Source: Rhizobium hidalgonense (GTDB lineage: Bacteria; Pseudomonadota; Alphaproteobacteria; Rhizobiales; Rhizobiaceae). Taken from it: 64,000 nt of DNA. This document shows positions 24,490-33,776 of this stretch, one piece after another (within the stretch, counting starts at the first letter, position 1; each line of letters starts with the position of its first letter). The stretch lies in NCBI RefSeq assembly GCF_002914525.1, contig NZ_LODW01000062.1:1-64000 (forward strand), read 5' to 3'. The translations under genes and the position numbers were made by a program. The notes under the pieces were generated by a model, which saw only the letters and a program-made list of their open reading frames with translations, did not search any database and was not told the DNA's origin.

Positions 24490-26493
24490 ATGACTTCCGA
24501 TCAACCGATCCGCTGGGGCATCATCGGCCCCGGCACCATCGCCCGCACCTTTGCCGATGGCGTCGCCCATTCGCGCACCGGCAAACTGGTGGCGATCGCC
24601 ACCCGCAATCCTGCAAAGCCGGGCCTTGCCGAGAATTTCCCGGGTGCCCGCATCGTCGAGGGTTACGAGGCGCTGCTTTCCGACCCCGAGGTCGATGCGA
24701 TCTATATTTCCGTGCCCCATACCGGCCACGCCGAATGGGCAATCAAGGCCGCGCGTGCGGGCAAGCATATCCTGGTGGAAAAGCCGATCGCGCTTTCGGC
24801 CTATGATGCCGAAGCCGTTTATTACGAAGCCAAGAAGGCCGGTGTGTTTGCCGGCGAGGCCTTCATGTACCGCGTGCATCCGCAGACGGAAAAGCTGGTC
24901 GAACTCATCAAGAGCGGCATCATCGGCAACGTCCGCATCATCCGCTCGAGCTTCGGCTTCAACATGGGCAGCTACAAACCGGAACACCGGCTGTTCGCCA
25001 ATGATACCGCCGGCGGCGGCATTCTCGATGTCGGCGGCTATCCAGTTTCCATGGCGAGGCTGATCGCTGGCGCGGCGGAAGGTAAAGCCTTCCTCGAACC
25101 GGAGAAAGTTTCCGGCGTCGCCCATCTCGGTGAGAGCGGCGTCGATGAATGGGCGTCCGCAGTGCTCAAGTTCCCGAACGAGATCATCGCCGAAGTCTCC
25201 TGCTCGATCATGGCCCAGCAGGACAATGTGCTGCGCATCATCGGCTCCGAAGGCCGGATCGAGGTCGCCGATTTCTGGTTCGCCTCCGGCCATAAGGGCG
25301 GTGTCGGCAAGATCGAGATCTTCAAGGGCGGCAAACAGGAAACCGTCGAGATCAAGGAAGAGCGCTGGCTCTATTCCTTCGAGGCGGACGCGGCAGGCGA
25401 CGCCATCCGCGCCGGCAAGACCGAGTTCAGCACTCCCGGCATGAGCTGGGCCGATTCGATCGGAAACCTGCGCGTGCTCGACCAGTGGCGCGCCTCGGTC
25501 GGTCTCGAATACGGCGTCGAGAAAGCCGTCAAGCGCACGGCCAACATTGCAGGCGGCATCGTCAAGCGCGGCAACAGCATTCCGCAGCGTCAGATTCCGG
25601 GCATTTCCAAGCCGGCTTCTGTCGTCACCCTCGGCTTCGAGTTCTTCCCGAACTTCGCCTCCGCCTCGCTGACCCTCGACGCTTTCTACGAAGCCGGCGG
25701 CAATGCCTTCGACACGGCCTTTGTCTATGGCGCCGGCAAGACGGAGGCGATCTTCGGCGACTGGCACACCAGCCGCAAAGTGCCGCGCGAGGAGATCGTT
25801 CTGATTGGCAAGGGCGCGCATTCGCCGCTCTGCTATCCCGATATGATCGCCAAGCAGCTCGACCAGTCGCTCGCCCGGCTGAAGACCGACTATGTCGACA
25901 TCTATTTCATGCATCGCGACAATACCGACGTGCCGGTCGGCGAGTTCGTCGATGCCATGGATGCCGAGGTCAAGCGCGGCCGCATCCGCGGCATCTTCGG
26001 TGGTTCGAACTGGACGCGGGCGCGTTTCGACGAAGCGATCGCCTATGCCGAAAAGACCGGCAAGGCGGCACCGGCAACGCTCTCCAACAACTTCTCGCTC
26101 GCCGAGATGCTCGATCCGATCTGGGCCGGCTGCGTCGCCGCCTCCGATGACGACTGGAAGAAGTGGCTGAACGAGAAGCAGATCCCGAACTTCGCCTGGT
26201 CGAGCCAGGGCCGCGGCTTCTTTACCGACCGCGCCGGCCGCGACAAGCGTGATGATGAGGAGATCGTGCGGGTGTGGTATTCCGAGCGCAATTTCGGACG
26301 CCGCGATCGCGCCATCGAACTTGCCAACAAGCTCGGCCGCAATCCAATCCACATCGCACTCGCCTATGTGATCGCTCAGCCCTTCCCGGTCATTCCGCTG
26401 ATCGGGCCGCGCACCGTCGCCGAGCTGGAAGACAGCCTTTCGGCGCTCGACATCAAGCTGACGCCTGATCAGGTGAAATGGCTGGAAGGCTGA
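24490..26493 (+). CDS. fused Gfo/Idh/MocA oxidoreductase - aldo/keto reductase
   Basis: This 667-residue protein joins two enzymes usually encoded separately. Residues 1 to about 335 are a Gfo/Idh/MocA dehydrogenase (WGIIGPGTIARTFADGVA, VEKPIALSAYDAEAVYYEAK, GGGILDVGGYPVSMARL). After a linker of about 30 residues, 370-667 form an aldo/keto reductase barrel (GGNAFDTAFVYGAGKTEAI with Asp and Tyr, KGAHSP with Lys, FMHRDN with His, GIFGGSNWTRARFDEAI). All four reductase catalytic residues appear present. The gene lies 37 bp after the ATPase of a sugar importer. I infer coupled oxidation and reduction of one sugar or of a cofactor pair. A strong terminator follows. Confidence 0.92.
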   Translation: MTSDQPIRWGIIGPGTIARTFADGVAHSRTGKLVAIATRNPAKPGLAENFPGARIVEGYEALLSDPEVDAIYISVPHTGHAEWAIKAARAGKHILVEKPIALSAYDAEAVYYEAKKAGVFAGEAFMYRVHPQTEKLVELIKSGIIGNVRIIRSSFGFNMGSYKPEHRLFANDTAGGGILDVGGYPVSMARLIAGAAEGKAFLEPEKVSGVAHLGESGVDEWASAVLKFPNEIIAEVSCSIMAQQDNVLRIIGSEGRIEVADFWFASGHKGGVGKIEIFKGGKQETVEIKEERWLYSFEADAAGDAIRAGKTEFSTPGMSWADSIGNLRVLDQWRASVGLEYGVEKAVKRTANIAGGIVKRGNSIPQRQIPGISKPASVVTLGFEFFPNFASASLTLDAFYEAGGNAFDTAFVYGAGKTEAIFGDWHTSRKVPREEIVLIGKGAHSPLCYPDMIAKQLDQSLARLKTDYVDIYFMHRDNTDVPVGEFVDAMDAEVKRGRIRGIFGGSNWTRARFDEAIAYAEKTGKAAPATLSNNFSLAEMLDPIWAGCVAASDDDWKKWLNEKQIPNFAWSSQGRGFFTDRAGRDKRDDEEIVRVWYSERNFGRRDRAIELANKLGRNPIHIALAYVIAQPFPVIPLIGPRTVAELEDSLSALDIKLTPDQVKWLEG

Positions 26494-26502
26494 CGAAAGA
26501 GC

Positions 26503-26531
26503 AAAGGGCGCGGTTTGAAGCCGCGCCCTTT
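26503..26531. terminator. bidirectional terminator between the fusion gene and cydX
   Basis: The perfect 11-bp arms AAAGGGCGCGG and CCGCGCCCTTT surround a TTTGAAG loop. It has runs of A and T at its two ends, so it can serve both converging operons. Confidence 0.75.
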
Positions 26532-26537
26532 CCATAT

Positions 26538-26660
26538 CTACCTGCGTGTTTCGGACGCCCTTTTTCTCGCGGCGTCGTCCATCAACTCATACCACATGGC
26601 GTTGAGGACGGCGAAGGCGGCGGCCAGAGGCAGGCCAAGGATCCATGCGAAATACCACAT
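26538..26660 (-). CDS. cydX: cytochrome bd-I oxidase small subunit CydX
   Basis: This 40-residue single-helix membrane protein stabilises the haem groups of the bd oxidase. The sequence MWYFAWILGLPLAAAFAVLN and the following MWYEL are diagnostic of CydX/YbgT. The ATG at 26660 has GGGAGACG upstream and lies 13 bp after the cydB stop; the longer in-frame extension is not real. It is the last gene of the cyd operon. Confidence 0.93.
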   Translation of the reverse strand: MWYFAWILGLPLAAAFAVLNAMWYELMDDAARKRASETRR

Positions 26661-26673
26661 TGTTTCGTCTCCC

Positions 26674-27837
26674 TCAGTAGGCGTGGCTGTTTTTGTCAGT
26701 GACGGACTGCTCATCGACCTTGCCCCACAAAACCCTATAGACCCAGGCCGTGTAGGCAAAGATGATCGGCAGAAATATCGCCGACACCACCAGCATGATG
26801 AACAGCGTCATGTGGCTGGAGGATGCATCCCAGACCGTCAGACTCGATCGTGGATCGAGCGAGGAGGGCAGGATGAACGGGAACATCGAGAGACCGACTG
26901 TCGAGATGATGCCAAAGATTGCGAGTTTGCTGAGGAGCAGCGTCATCACCTCGCGCCTTGCCCGCATGGCGATGAAAGCCAATGCCGCACCGGCAAAGCC
27001 GAGGACCGGTGCCAGGATCATCCACGGATGCGCGGTGTAATTGACAAGCCATGCGCCCTTTTCGAGCACCGCGGTCTTCAGCAGCGGATTGGACGGCCCG
27101 ATCGGGCTGATATCGCTGGTGATGCGATAGCCGTCGACGCCGGTCCACAGAAACAGACCGCCGAGGGCAAAGAACACGATAGCGGCAAGAGCAGCGATGC
27201 TGCCATAGCTTCTGGCCCGTTCCGCAACCAGGCCGCTCGCTTTCAACACCAGCCAGGCCGCGCCGTGCATCGTCAGCATGGCGACCGAAAGCAGCCCGCA
27301 GAGCAGCGCATAGGGGTTGAGCAGACCGAAAAACGAGCCTTCGTAGAAGATCCGCATATCGTCGGCAAAGCGGAAGGGCACGCCCTGCAGCACATTGCCG
27401 ACGGCGACGCCGAAGATCAGCGACGGCACGAAGCCACCCACAAAGAGCGCCCAGTCCCAGCCGTTGCGCCAGCGGGCGCTTTCCCGTTTCGACCGGTATT
27501 TGAAGCCGACCGGGCGCAGGATGAGCGCGAACAGGATCGCAAACATCGCCAGATAGAAGCCCGAGAAGGAGACCGCATAGAGCGGCGGCCAGGCGGCGAA
27601 GATGGCGCCGCCGCCAAGGATCAGCCAGACCTGGTTGCCTTCCCAGGTGGCGCCGATGGTGTTGATCGCCACGCGCCGTTCCGTATCCGTCCTGGCGACG
27701 AAAGGCAGAAGTGTGCCGACGCCGAGATCGAAGCCGCCCGTCGTCGCAAAGGCAATTAGTATCACGCCGAGCAGCAGCCACCAGATGACGCGCAGGGTTT
27801 CATAGTCGATGAGTTCGTGAAGGATCATGGAGGTCAC
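26674..27837 (-). CDS. cydB: cytochrome bd ubiquinol oxidase subunit II
   Basis: This 387-residue integral membrane subunit pairs with CydA to form the high-affinity quinol oxidase used at low oxygen. It has the conserved start YETLRVIWWLLLGVILIAFATTGGFDLGVG and the segment GATWEGNQVWLILGGGAIFAAWP, both hallmarks of CydB, placed near residues 10-40 and 63-85. Length is close to the usual 380. The start overlaps the cydA stop by four bases. Confidence 0.96.
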   Translation of the reverse strand: MTSMILHELIDYETLRVIWWLLLGVILIAFATTGGFDLGVGTLLPFVARTDTERRVAINTIGATWEGNQVWLILGGGAIFAAWPPLYAVSFSGFYLAMFAILFALILRPVGFKYRSKRESARWRNGWDWALFVGGFVPSLIFGVAVGNVLQGVPFRFADDMRIFYEGSFFGLLNPYALLCGLLSVAMLTMHGAAWLVLKASGLVAERARSYGSIAALAAIVFFALGGLFLWTGVDGYRITSDISPIGPSNPLLKTAVLEKGAWLVNYTAHPWMILAPVLGFAGAALAFIAMRARREVMTLLLSKLAIFGIISTVGLSMFPFILPSSLDPRSSLTVWDASSSHMTLFIMLVVSAIFLPIIFAYTAWVYRVLWGKVDEQSVTDKNSHAY

Positions 27838-29414
27838 TCCGCGGCCGGGACGAGGGTTTCGGAAATCAGCACGGCTTCCGGCTCGTCGTCCGGCTCCGGC
27901 CCCTGTTTGATTGCCTTGATCATCAGGCTCATCTCGATAACGATCAGCACCGTGTAGAGCGCGGCAAAACCGATGATCGTCAAAAGCACGGTGCCGGCGC
28001 CGAGGCTGGAGACGGCTGCCGCGGTCGGCAGCACGCCTTCGATCACCCAGGGCTGGCGGCCGAATTCGGCGACGACCCAGCCGAGCTCGATGGCGACAAA
28101 GGGCAGGGGGATCGCCAGCACCGCAATCCGCAGCAGCAGCGGGTACTTGTCGAGGTGGCGCCGCGCCGACAGCCAGAAGAAGGTTGATGTCAGCAGGATG
28201 AAGAAGATGCCGAGTCCGACCATGATGCGGAAGGACCAGAAGAGCGTCGGCACATGCGGGATCGTATCGCGCGCGGCCTGGACAATCTGCTCCTCGGTCG
28301 CCTGGCGCGGGTCATCGACATAGCGCTTCAGAAGAAGGGCGTAGCCGAGATCATGGCCGAGATCCTCGAAAGAGCTGCGCACCTCCTGGGCCACCTGGTC
28401 CTGCTTCGGCGCCGCGCGAATCTGCATCAAGGCGTCGTAAGCCTTGATGCCGTCGCGGATGCGGGTTTCGGCCTGCTGTTCGAGCTTGTCGATACCGGGG
28501 ATCTCGGTTGTCAGCGACCGGGTGCCGATCAGGCCCATGATCCATGGGATATGCACGGCAAAATGCGTCTCGCGCGCTTCCTGATCCGGGAAGCCGAAGG
28601 CGGTGAAGGCGGCCGGCGCCGGCTCGGTCTTCCACATGCCCTCGATCGCGGCGAGCTTCATCTTCTGGTTCTCGGTCGCGAGATAACCGCTCTCGTCGCC
28701 GAGCACGACCACCGAGAGCGCCGAGGCAAGGCCGAAGGAGGCAGCGACCGTCATCGAGCGCTTGGAAAGCTCGATATACCGGCCCTTCAGCACATACCAG
28801 GCCGAGACGCCGAGAACGAAGATCGAGGCGCAGACATAACCAGCCGATACCGTGTGGACGAATTTTGCCTGGGCGACGGGATTGAAGACGACTTCGAAGA
28901 AGCTTGTGATCTCCATGCGCATCGTCTGCGGATTGAGCGCCGATCCCACCGGGTTCTGCATCCAACCATTGGCGATGAGGATCCAGAGGGCTGAGAAGTT
29001 CGAGCCGAGCGCTACCGCCCAGGTGGCGACGAGATGGCCGACCTTCGAGAGTTTGTCCCAGCCGAAGAAGAACAGGCCGACGAAAGTCGCCTCGAGGAAG
29101 AAGGCCATCAGGCCTTCGATCGCCAGCGGCGCCCCGAAGATATCGCCGACATAATAGCTGTAATAGCTCCAATTCATGCCGAACTGGAATTCCATGACGA
29201 TGCCGGTGGCGACGCCGATCACGAAATTGATGCCGAATAGCGTGCCCCAGAATTTCGTCATCTGCCGCCAGATCTGGCGGCCGGTCATGACATAGACGGT
29301 TTCCATGATTGCCAGGAGCACGGACAGGCCGAGCGTCAGCGGCACGAACAGGAAGTGGTAAAGCGCCGTCAGCGCAAATTGGAAGCGCGATAGCGCTACG
29401 ATATCTAGTTCCAT
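27834..29414 (-). CDS. cydA: cytochrome bd ubiquinol oxidase subunit I
   Basis: This 526-residue subunit holds haems b558, b595 and d and the quinol site. The N-terminus has SRFQFALTALYHFLFVPLTL with the haem histidine, then GIVMEFQFGMNWSYYSYYVGD and GWDKLSKVGHL. The quinol-oxidation (Q) loop falls near residues 240-340; its length suggests the long-loop type. GRQPWVIEGVLPT near residue 440 is a typical CydA motif. It lies 76 bp after cydC in the same direction and is coupled to cydB. Confidence 0.97.
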   Translation of the reverse strand: MELDIVALSRFQFALTALYHFLFVPLTLGLSVLLAIMETVYVMTGRQIWRQMTKFWGTLFGINFVIGVATGIVMEFQFGMNWSYYSYYVGDIFGAPLAIEGLMAFFLEATFVGLFFFGWDKLSKVGHLVATWAVALGSNFSALWILIANGWMQNPVGSALNPQTMRMEITSFFEVVFNPVAQAKFVHTVSAGYVCASIFVLGVSAWYVLKGRYIELSKRSMTVAASFGLASALSVVVLGDESGYLATENQKMKLAAIEGMWKTEPAPAAFTAFGFPDQEARETHFAVHIPWIMGLIGTRSLTTEIPGIDKLEQQAETRIRDGIKAYDALMQIRAAPKQDQVAQEVRSSFEDLGHDLGYALLLKRYVDDPRQATEEQIVQAARDTIPHVPTLFWSFRIMVGLGIFFILLTSTFFWLSARRHLDKYPLLLRIAVLAIPLPFVAIELGWVVAEFGRQPWVIEGVLPTAAAVSSLGAGTVLLTIIGFAALYTVLIVIEMSLMIKAIKQGPEPDDEPEAVLISETLVPAAE

Positions 29415-29490
29415 TGTCTTTCTCCCACGGTCCCACGCGGTACGGAGCGTTCCTCAGCGCCGGCCGGCGCCTGAGGGCATGCGGTATCGC

Positions 29491-31182
29491 TCAATCCGGC
29501 CGAAGCCGGTCGAGCACCTTTTCGAACGCCGCCTCTCCGCGGCGCGAAATCTCTGAAATGCGGCCGCCTTCGACGACGGCGATGCGGTCGGCGATGGCAG
29601 CCTCGCGGCGGATATGCGTTGCGATCACCAGCGAGCGGCCAGCTGCCATCTTCGAAAGGCGCTGGAGCACATTACGGGCGGTGGCGCCGTCGAGGCCTTC
29701 TGTGGGCTCATCGATCAGCCAGAGCGGTGTGTCGCGCAGGAAGAGCCGGGCCAGCGCCAGCCGGCGCGACTGGCCGCCGGAAAGGCCGAGCCCGCCTTCG
29801 CCGAGCAACGTGTCAATCCCGCGCGGCATGGCCTCGACATCACCGAGCAGACCGGCGGCGGCGAGCGCCTCACGAAGGCGGGCCTCGCTTGCATCCGGGT
29901 TGGCAAGAGCGAGATTGCCGCGCAGGCTGTCCTCGAAGAGCTCCGTCCGCTGCGTCAGCAAGGTTGCCGTGACCGCCGCAACGGTTCCGGCCCTTGCCGG
30001 CAATTCGCCGGAAAGCAGGGCGAGCAAGCTCGACTTGCCGGCGCCGCTGCTGCCGATGACGGCCAGGCGTTCACCCTGCGGGAGCGTGAGGTCTATGCCC
30101 ACGAGCGCCGGCACGGCAGAATTCTCATGGAAGGCAGTCACAGCAGCCAGTGAAAAAGCATATCCCGACAGTGGCGCCGCCAAAGGTTCGGATGCCTCAG
30201 CGGCAGCAAGCCGCGGGGCGACGCGCTTTGCCGCAAGCAGCGTTCGCCCAAGTTCCAGGGCGCCGCGGCGCAGCGCCGTAAAAGGTTCGACGGCCGCGAA
30301 GGCAACGAGCAGGCCGAGGGCTGCGACAGGAGGGGTAATCGCCTTGGTTTCCGCAAGCGCGGCGACGGCAAGCAGCGACGCCGTCAACAGCAGGGTGGAG
30401 ACGAGACCGAAGCCGAATGTCAGGCCAGTTTCGACGCGGTTCAGCCGGTCGTCGGCGCGACCGGCATAATGATCGGCCGCAGCGATCGCGCTGCTCTGCG
30501 CGGCGAGCCGGCCGGCCATCAGGAGGTCGGTCTGGCCCGCGACGAGGTCGATCGTCCGCGACCGCAGCGCCTCGATGCCATGGGCCCGCCTGCGGGCATG
30601 TTTGCGCGCCGCCCGAGCGGCGATCAAAGGCAGGCCGAGGCCGGCACCAGAGAGAAAGAGACCGGAGAACAGGCCGAACAGTGGATGCATGATCCCCAGC
30701 ACCACGCTCGCAGCCAGGGCTGCCCCCACAGCGACCGCGGCCGGCACGAGAATGCGCAGGTAGAGAGAATCGAGCGCATCGATATCGGCCGTCAGACGGA
30801 ACAGCAGCGTTGCGGGGCGGCGCGACAGGGCGCGCGCCGCACCCGCTTCGGCAAAGCCGCGAAACAGCCTTTCGCGAAGAGCGGTGAGCACGCCGAGCGT
30901 TGCGTCATGGGTTGCAAGCCTTTCACCGTAACGGGCCACAGTCCGGATGATCGCAAGCAGCCGGATGCCGGCCGAAGGCGCAAAGACGTCGAAGGTGATG
31001 GCGGCGGCGGCGGAAAGGCCGGCAAGCGAAGTGGCGGTGATGAACCAGCCGGACAGACCGAGCAGGGCGATGCCGGCCATGACCGTCGCTGCCGAAAGTG
31101 CTGCGCCGAGCAGCAGTGCACGCCGGCGCTCGGCAAAGAACAGCCGCAGGATCGGCTTGAGGTCTGCAGCATATCTGCTCAT
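29491..31182 (-). CDS. cydC: heterodimeric ABC exporter subunit CydC (bd oxidase assembly)
   Basis: This 563-residue half-transporter, with CydD, exports cysteine/glutathione or haem-linked thiols and is needed to assemble the bd oxidase. Six membrane helices span about 1-310. The ATPase domain has Walker A GSSGAGKSSLLALLSG, signature LSGGQSRRLALARLF and Walker B LWLIDEPTEGLDG. The start overlaps the cydD stop by four bases. Length is normal. Confidence 0.93.
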   Translation of the reverse strand: MSRYAADLKPILRLFFAERRRALLLGAALSAATVMAGIALLGLSGWFITATSLAGLSAAAAITFDVFAPSAGIRLLAIIRTVARYGERLATHDATLGVLTALRERLFRGFAEAGAARALSRRPATLLFRLTADIDALDSLYLRILVPAAVAVGAALAASVVLGIMHPLFGLFSGLFLSGAGLGLPLIAARAARKHARRRAHGIEALRSRTIDLVAGQTDLLMAGRLAAQSSAIAAADHYAGRADDRLNRVETGLTFGFGLVSTLLLTASLLAVAALAETKAITPPVAALGLLVAFAAVEPFTALRRGALELGRTLLAAKRVAPRLAAAEASEPLAAPLSGYAFSLAAVTAFHENSAVPALVGIDLTLPQGERLAVIGSSGAGKSSLLALLSGELPARAGTVAAVTATLLTQRTELFEDSLRGNLALANPDASEARLREALAAAGLLGDVEAMPRGIDTLLGEGGLGLSGGQSRRLALARLFLRDTPLWLIDEPTEGLDGATARNVLQRLSKMAAGRSLVIATHIRREAAIADRIAVVEGGRISEISRRGEAAFEKVLDRLRPD

Positions 31183-32909
31183 TCGGCGGCCTCCCTTACG
31201 ATACAGTCGGCGTCGATGCGGATGGTGCGATGCATACGGGCGGCAAGCAGTGGATCGTGGGTCGCGACGATCAAAGTGCGTCCCCTGGAAAGCAAGAGCA
31301 GGCTCTCGGTCACTTCGGCGGCGGTGGCCGCATCGAGATGCGCGGTCGGCTCGTCGGCGAGGATGATCTTCAGATGCGGATTGCAGGCCGCGCGCGCAAT
31401 CGCCAGCCGCAGCGCCTCTCCGCCGGAAAGCCCGATGCCGCCCTCGCCGAGCAGCCGGCCGCCATAGGCCTCAGCCACCTTTTCGAGTCTTGCAGTGGCA
31501 AGCGCATCCGTGACATCACCACGTGCGATGCCCGGCCTGCCGAGCGAAATATTGCCTGCGATCGTGCCGGCAAAGATATGCGGCTTCTGGCCGATCCATG
31601 CCATTGCCCCGCGCAGGCTGCCGGCAGTGTCATCTGCAAGCTCGGCACCGCCGATGACGATGCGCCCGTCGGCGCAGGGCGCCAGCCCTGATATCAGCGA
31701 AAGAAGCGTCGATTTGCCGGAACCGCTGGCGCCGAGCAACGCCAGATGTTCGCCGGCAGCCATATCGAGGTTGAAACCGTTGAGAATAAGCGGTTCGTCG
31801 GCGCCGTAGCGGAAGGCGAGATTTTCAAGACGGATGGCCGGCGCCCCGGTCACGGCACCCACAGTTGCATCTGCCGATCCCCGGATCGGCAAACCACCTG
31901 CAGCCAGCGTATCCAACGCTTTCAGTGCCGCTTCGCCGGCGGCCCGATCGTGCCAGACGGCCGAAAGTTCGCGCAGCGGCTCGAAGAAGGCGGGCGCCAG
32001 CAACAGGATGAACAGCCCCTCGGTCAAGTCGAGCCGGCCTGCCCAAGTGCCGAAGCGGATTTCGCCGAGCAAGCTGAAGCCGACATAGACGGCAATCATC
32101 GCCACGCCGAGTGCTGCGAAAAGCTCAAGCACGGCCGAGGAGAGAAAGGCAATCTTCAACACTGCCATGGTCCGCAGGCGCAGCGATTCCGACTCGCGGC
32201 GCAGCCGCAGCGCGGTCGCATCAACCGCATCGAGCGCGCGGATCGTCGCCAGTCCGCGCAGTCGATCGAGTAGGAAGCCGTTGAGGCCACCCGTTGCAAC
32301 GAGTTGCTTTTCGCTGGCCGCCTGCGCACGCCAACCGATCAGCGCCATGAAGATCGGGATCAGCGGCGCGGCGAACAACAGCACAAGCGCAGCAATCCAG
32401 GAGACCGGAAGGATGCAGGCGAGGATGATCAGCGGCACAAGGCTCGCCTTCATGCGTCCCGGATAGAAACGGGCGAGGTAGGGCACGATCAGTTCGGCCT
32501 GCTCGCCGACGATACTTGCGGCCTTGCCGGAGGCCTTCCGGCTGCGATCGATCGGCGATGACAGGGAAAGGGCGGCGGTGGCGATCTGCCGTCTGCGGCT
32601 GAGTTCGACGCGCGCGATATGAAAGGCGAGGCGGCCGCCAGCGGCGTCGAAACAGCTTCTTGCCATTCCGAGCGCGAGGAGGCCGAGGGCCGGCCAGACA
32701 ACGCCCTGCAATCCGCCGCCAGCGGCGATGCGGCCGCCCGAGATCGCCAGCAATGCAGCTTGCGGAATCCAGAAGGCTGCGGCCAATGACTGCAGTATCG
32801 CCGCTCTGCGCAGCCCGCTTTTTACCGGATCACGGCGGGACGAAACAGCATCGCCATCCCGCGGCTGTACCTCCGGTTTATCTCTCGCGTCGAAGAAAGC
32901 AGTGCCCAT
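31179..32909 (-). CDS. cydD: heterodimeric ABC exporter subunit CydD (bd oxidase assembly)
   Basis: This 576-residue partner of CydC has the membrane domain at about 35-330, with RFYPGRMKASLVPLIILAC and GAPLIPIFMALIGW-like segments. The ATPase has Walker A GASGSGKSTLLSLISG, signature LSGGEALRLAIARA and Walker B ILADEPTAHLDAAT. The glycine-glutamate change in the signature (GGEA) is usual for this subunit. It starts 4 bp after the regulator gene ends, placing all six genes in one operon. Confidence 0.93.
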   Translation of the reverse strand: MGTAFFDARDKPEVQPRDGDAVSSRRDPVKSGLRRAAILQSLAAAFWIPQAALLAISGGRIAAGGGLQGVVWPALGLLALGMARSCFDAAGGRLAFHIARVELSRRRQIATAALSLSSPIDRSRKASGKAASIVGEQAELIVPYLARFYPGRMKASLVPLIILACILPVSWIAALVLLFAAPLIPIFMALIGWRAQAASEKQLVATGGLNGFLLDRLRGLATIRALDAVDATALRLRRESESLRLRTMAVLKIAFLSSAVLELFAALGVAMIAVYVGFSLLGEIRFGTWAGRLDLTEGLFILLLAPAFFEPLRELSAVWHDRAAGEAALKALDTLAAGGLPIRGSADATVGAVTGAPAIRLENLAFRYGADEPLILNGFNLDMAAGEHLALLGASGSGKSTLLSLISGLAPCADGRIVIGGAELADDTAGSLRGAMAWIGQKPHIFAGTIAGNISLGRPGIARGDVTDALATARLEKVAEAYGGRLLGEGGIGLSGGEALRLAIARAACNPHLKIILADEPTAHLDAATAAEVTESLLLLSRGRTLIVATHDPLLAARMHRTIRIDADCIVREAAE

Positions 32910-32913
32910 GGCG

Positions 32914-33492
32914 CTAACTCTTGTTCGCAGGATTCGGCCGGCGGCTGCGGCCGAGCGAAACGACCCGGTCCTTGGCCTCCAGAAGCTTCGTCACTTTCGC
33001 GCCTAGCGAGAGTAGCGTTGCAAGCCTTTCCGTTTCAAGTTGTTTTACGTCTTCATACCAATGCGTCAGCTGCTCGATCAGCGTGTGCATCTCGCTCATG
33101 CGCGCCTGCGCATGCCGTTCGGCGTCGCTCGCCGGCCGCTGCATCAGGATTTCACGCAGCACCGACAGCGTCGGATCGACTTCCCGTTTCTTTCGCTCCT
33201 CGGCAAGCGTCCGCAAGATGAGCCAGACGTCATCGGGCGTGGTGAAGAAATCGCGGCGGTCGTCCGGCTTGTGTTTGAGAAGCACGAGGTTCCACGCCTG
33301 CAATTCGCGCAGGCTCATTGAGACGTTGGAGCGCGAAATGCCGAGTGCATCGGCAATCTCCTCGGCGCAGATCGGCGCGGGCGAGACGTAGAGCAGGGCA
33401 TAGATCTGGCCGACCGTGCGGTTGATTCCCCAGCGGGAACCCATTTCGCCGAAATGGAGAACGAAGGACTGGACGAGAGGCGGCAGGTTCAT
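32914..33492 (-). CDS. GbsR/MarR-type regulator heading the cyd operon
   Basis: This 192-residue winged-helix regulator has its HTH at about residues 25-85 (GINRTVGQIYALLYVSP, CAEEIADALGISRSNVSMSL) followed by the wing RRDFFTTPDDVW. A long helical C-terminus is probably for dimerisation. It resembles the GbsR group more than classic MarR. I chose the ATG at 33492 (MNLPPLVQSFVLHFG) because earlier in-frame codons overlap a palindromic operator. It lies 4 bp before cydD, so it is cotranscribed with the oxidase genes. Its signal is unknown; there is no obvious metal or redox site. Confidence 0.88.
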   Translation of the reverse strand: MNLPPLVQSFVLHFGEMGSRWGINRTVGQIYALLYVSPAPICAEEIADALGISRSNVSMSLRELQAWNLVLLKHKPDDRRDFFTTPDDVWLILRTLAEERKKREVDPTLSVLREILMQRPASDAERHAQARMSEMHTLIEQLTHWYEDVKQLETERLATLLSLGAKVTKLLEAKDRVVSLGRSRRPNPANKS

Positions 33493-33511
33493 AGTCTTTT
33501 CCGTTGCGTCT

Positions 33512-33537
33512 GTGATTTCAGTAATTTCTGAAATCAC
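33512..33537. promoter_or_regulatory. palindromic operator before the GbsR/MarR regulator
   Basis: The perfect 10-bp arms GTGATTTCAG and CTGAAATCAC flank a TAATTT spacer, 20 bp upstream of the regulator ATG. The size and symmetry suit a dimeric winged-helix regulator, so autoregulation of the whole operon is likely. Confidence 0.75.
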
Positions 33538-33644
33538 TATATCGACCTTCGCGCCCCGCCGACAATCGTCAAGGCGGCCCTGCGTCAATATGGATGGCCG
33601 TTCAGATCGTGCGTCGGATATAACAGGAAGCGACGCGGTCGGAT

Positions 33645-33658
33645 TTGACTTGGATCAA
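33645..33658. promoter_or_regulatory. FNR/FixK-type box upstream of the cyd operon
   Basis: TTGACTTGGATCAA matches the consensus TTGAT-N4-ATCAA at nine of ten fixed positions. It lies 153 bp upstream of the regulator start, at a place where it could activate a promoter reading left. In rhizobia FnrN and FixK use such sites for low-oxygen induction. Confidence 0.65.
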
Positions 33659-33688
33659 TTCCGCAGCACTTTGCAGTCATGACACGGA

Positions 33689-33722
33689 AACGCCCGGCAA
33701 TGCGCTACGCATGCCGGGCGTT
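33689..33722 (-). terminator. terminator after the HupE/UreJ gene
   Basis: The 11-bp arms AACGCCCGGCA and TGCCGGGCGTT enclose a 12-base loop. It lies 55 bp downstream of the HupE-like stop and upstream of the cyd promoter region, insulating the two units. Confidence 0.65.
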
Positions 33723-33776
33723 CTGATTTGACTGGTATAACGAGCGGCGTTTAAGCCCGCCGCCGATTGAGCCGGC

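Noticed and set aside
24343..26535. A 730-codon minus-strand open frame, the longest in the window
   Set aside because: It is antisense to the fused oxidoreductase, in which both domains have catalytic motifs. Codon bias of the sense gene explains the absence of stops.
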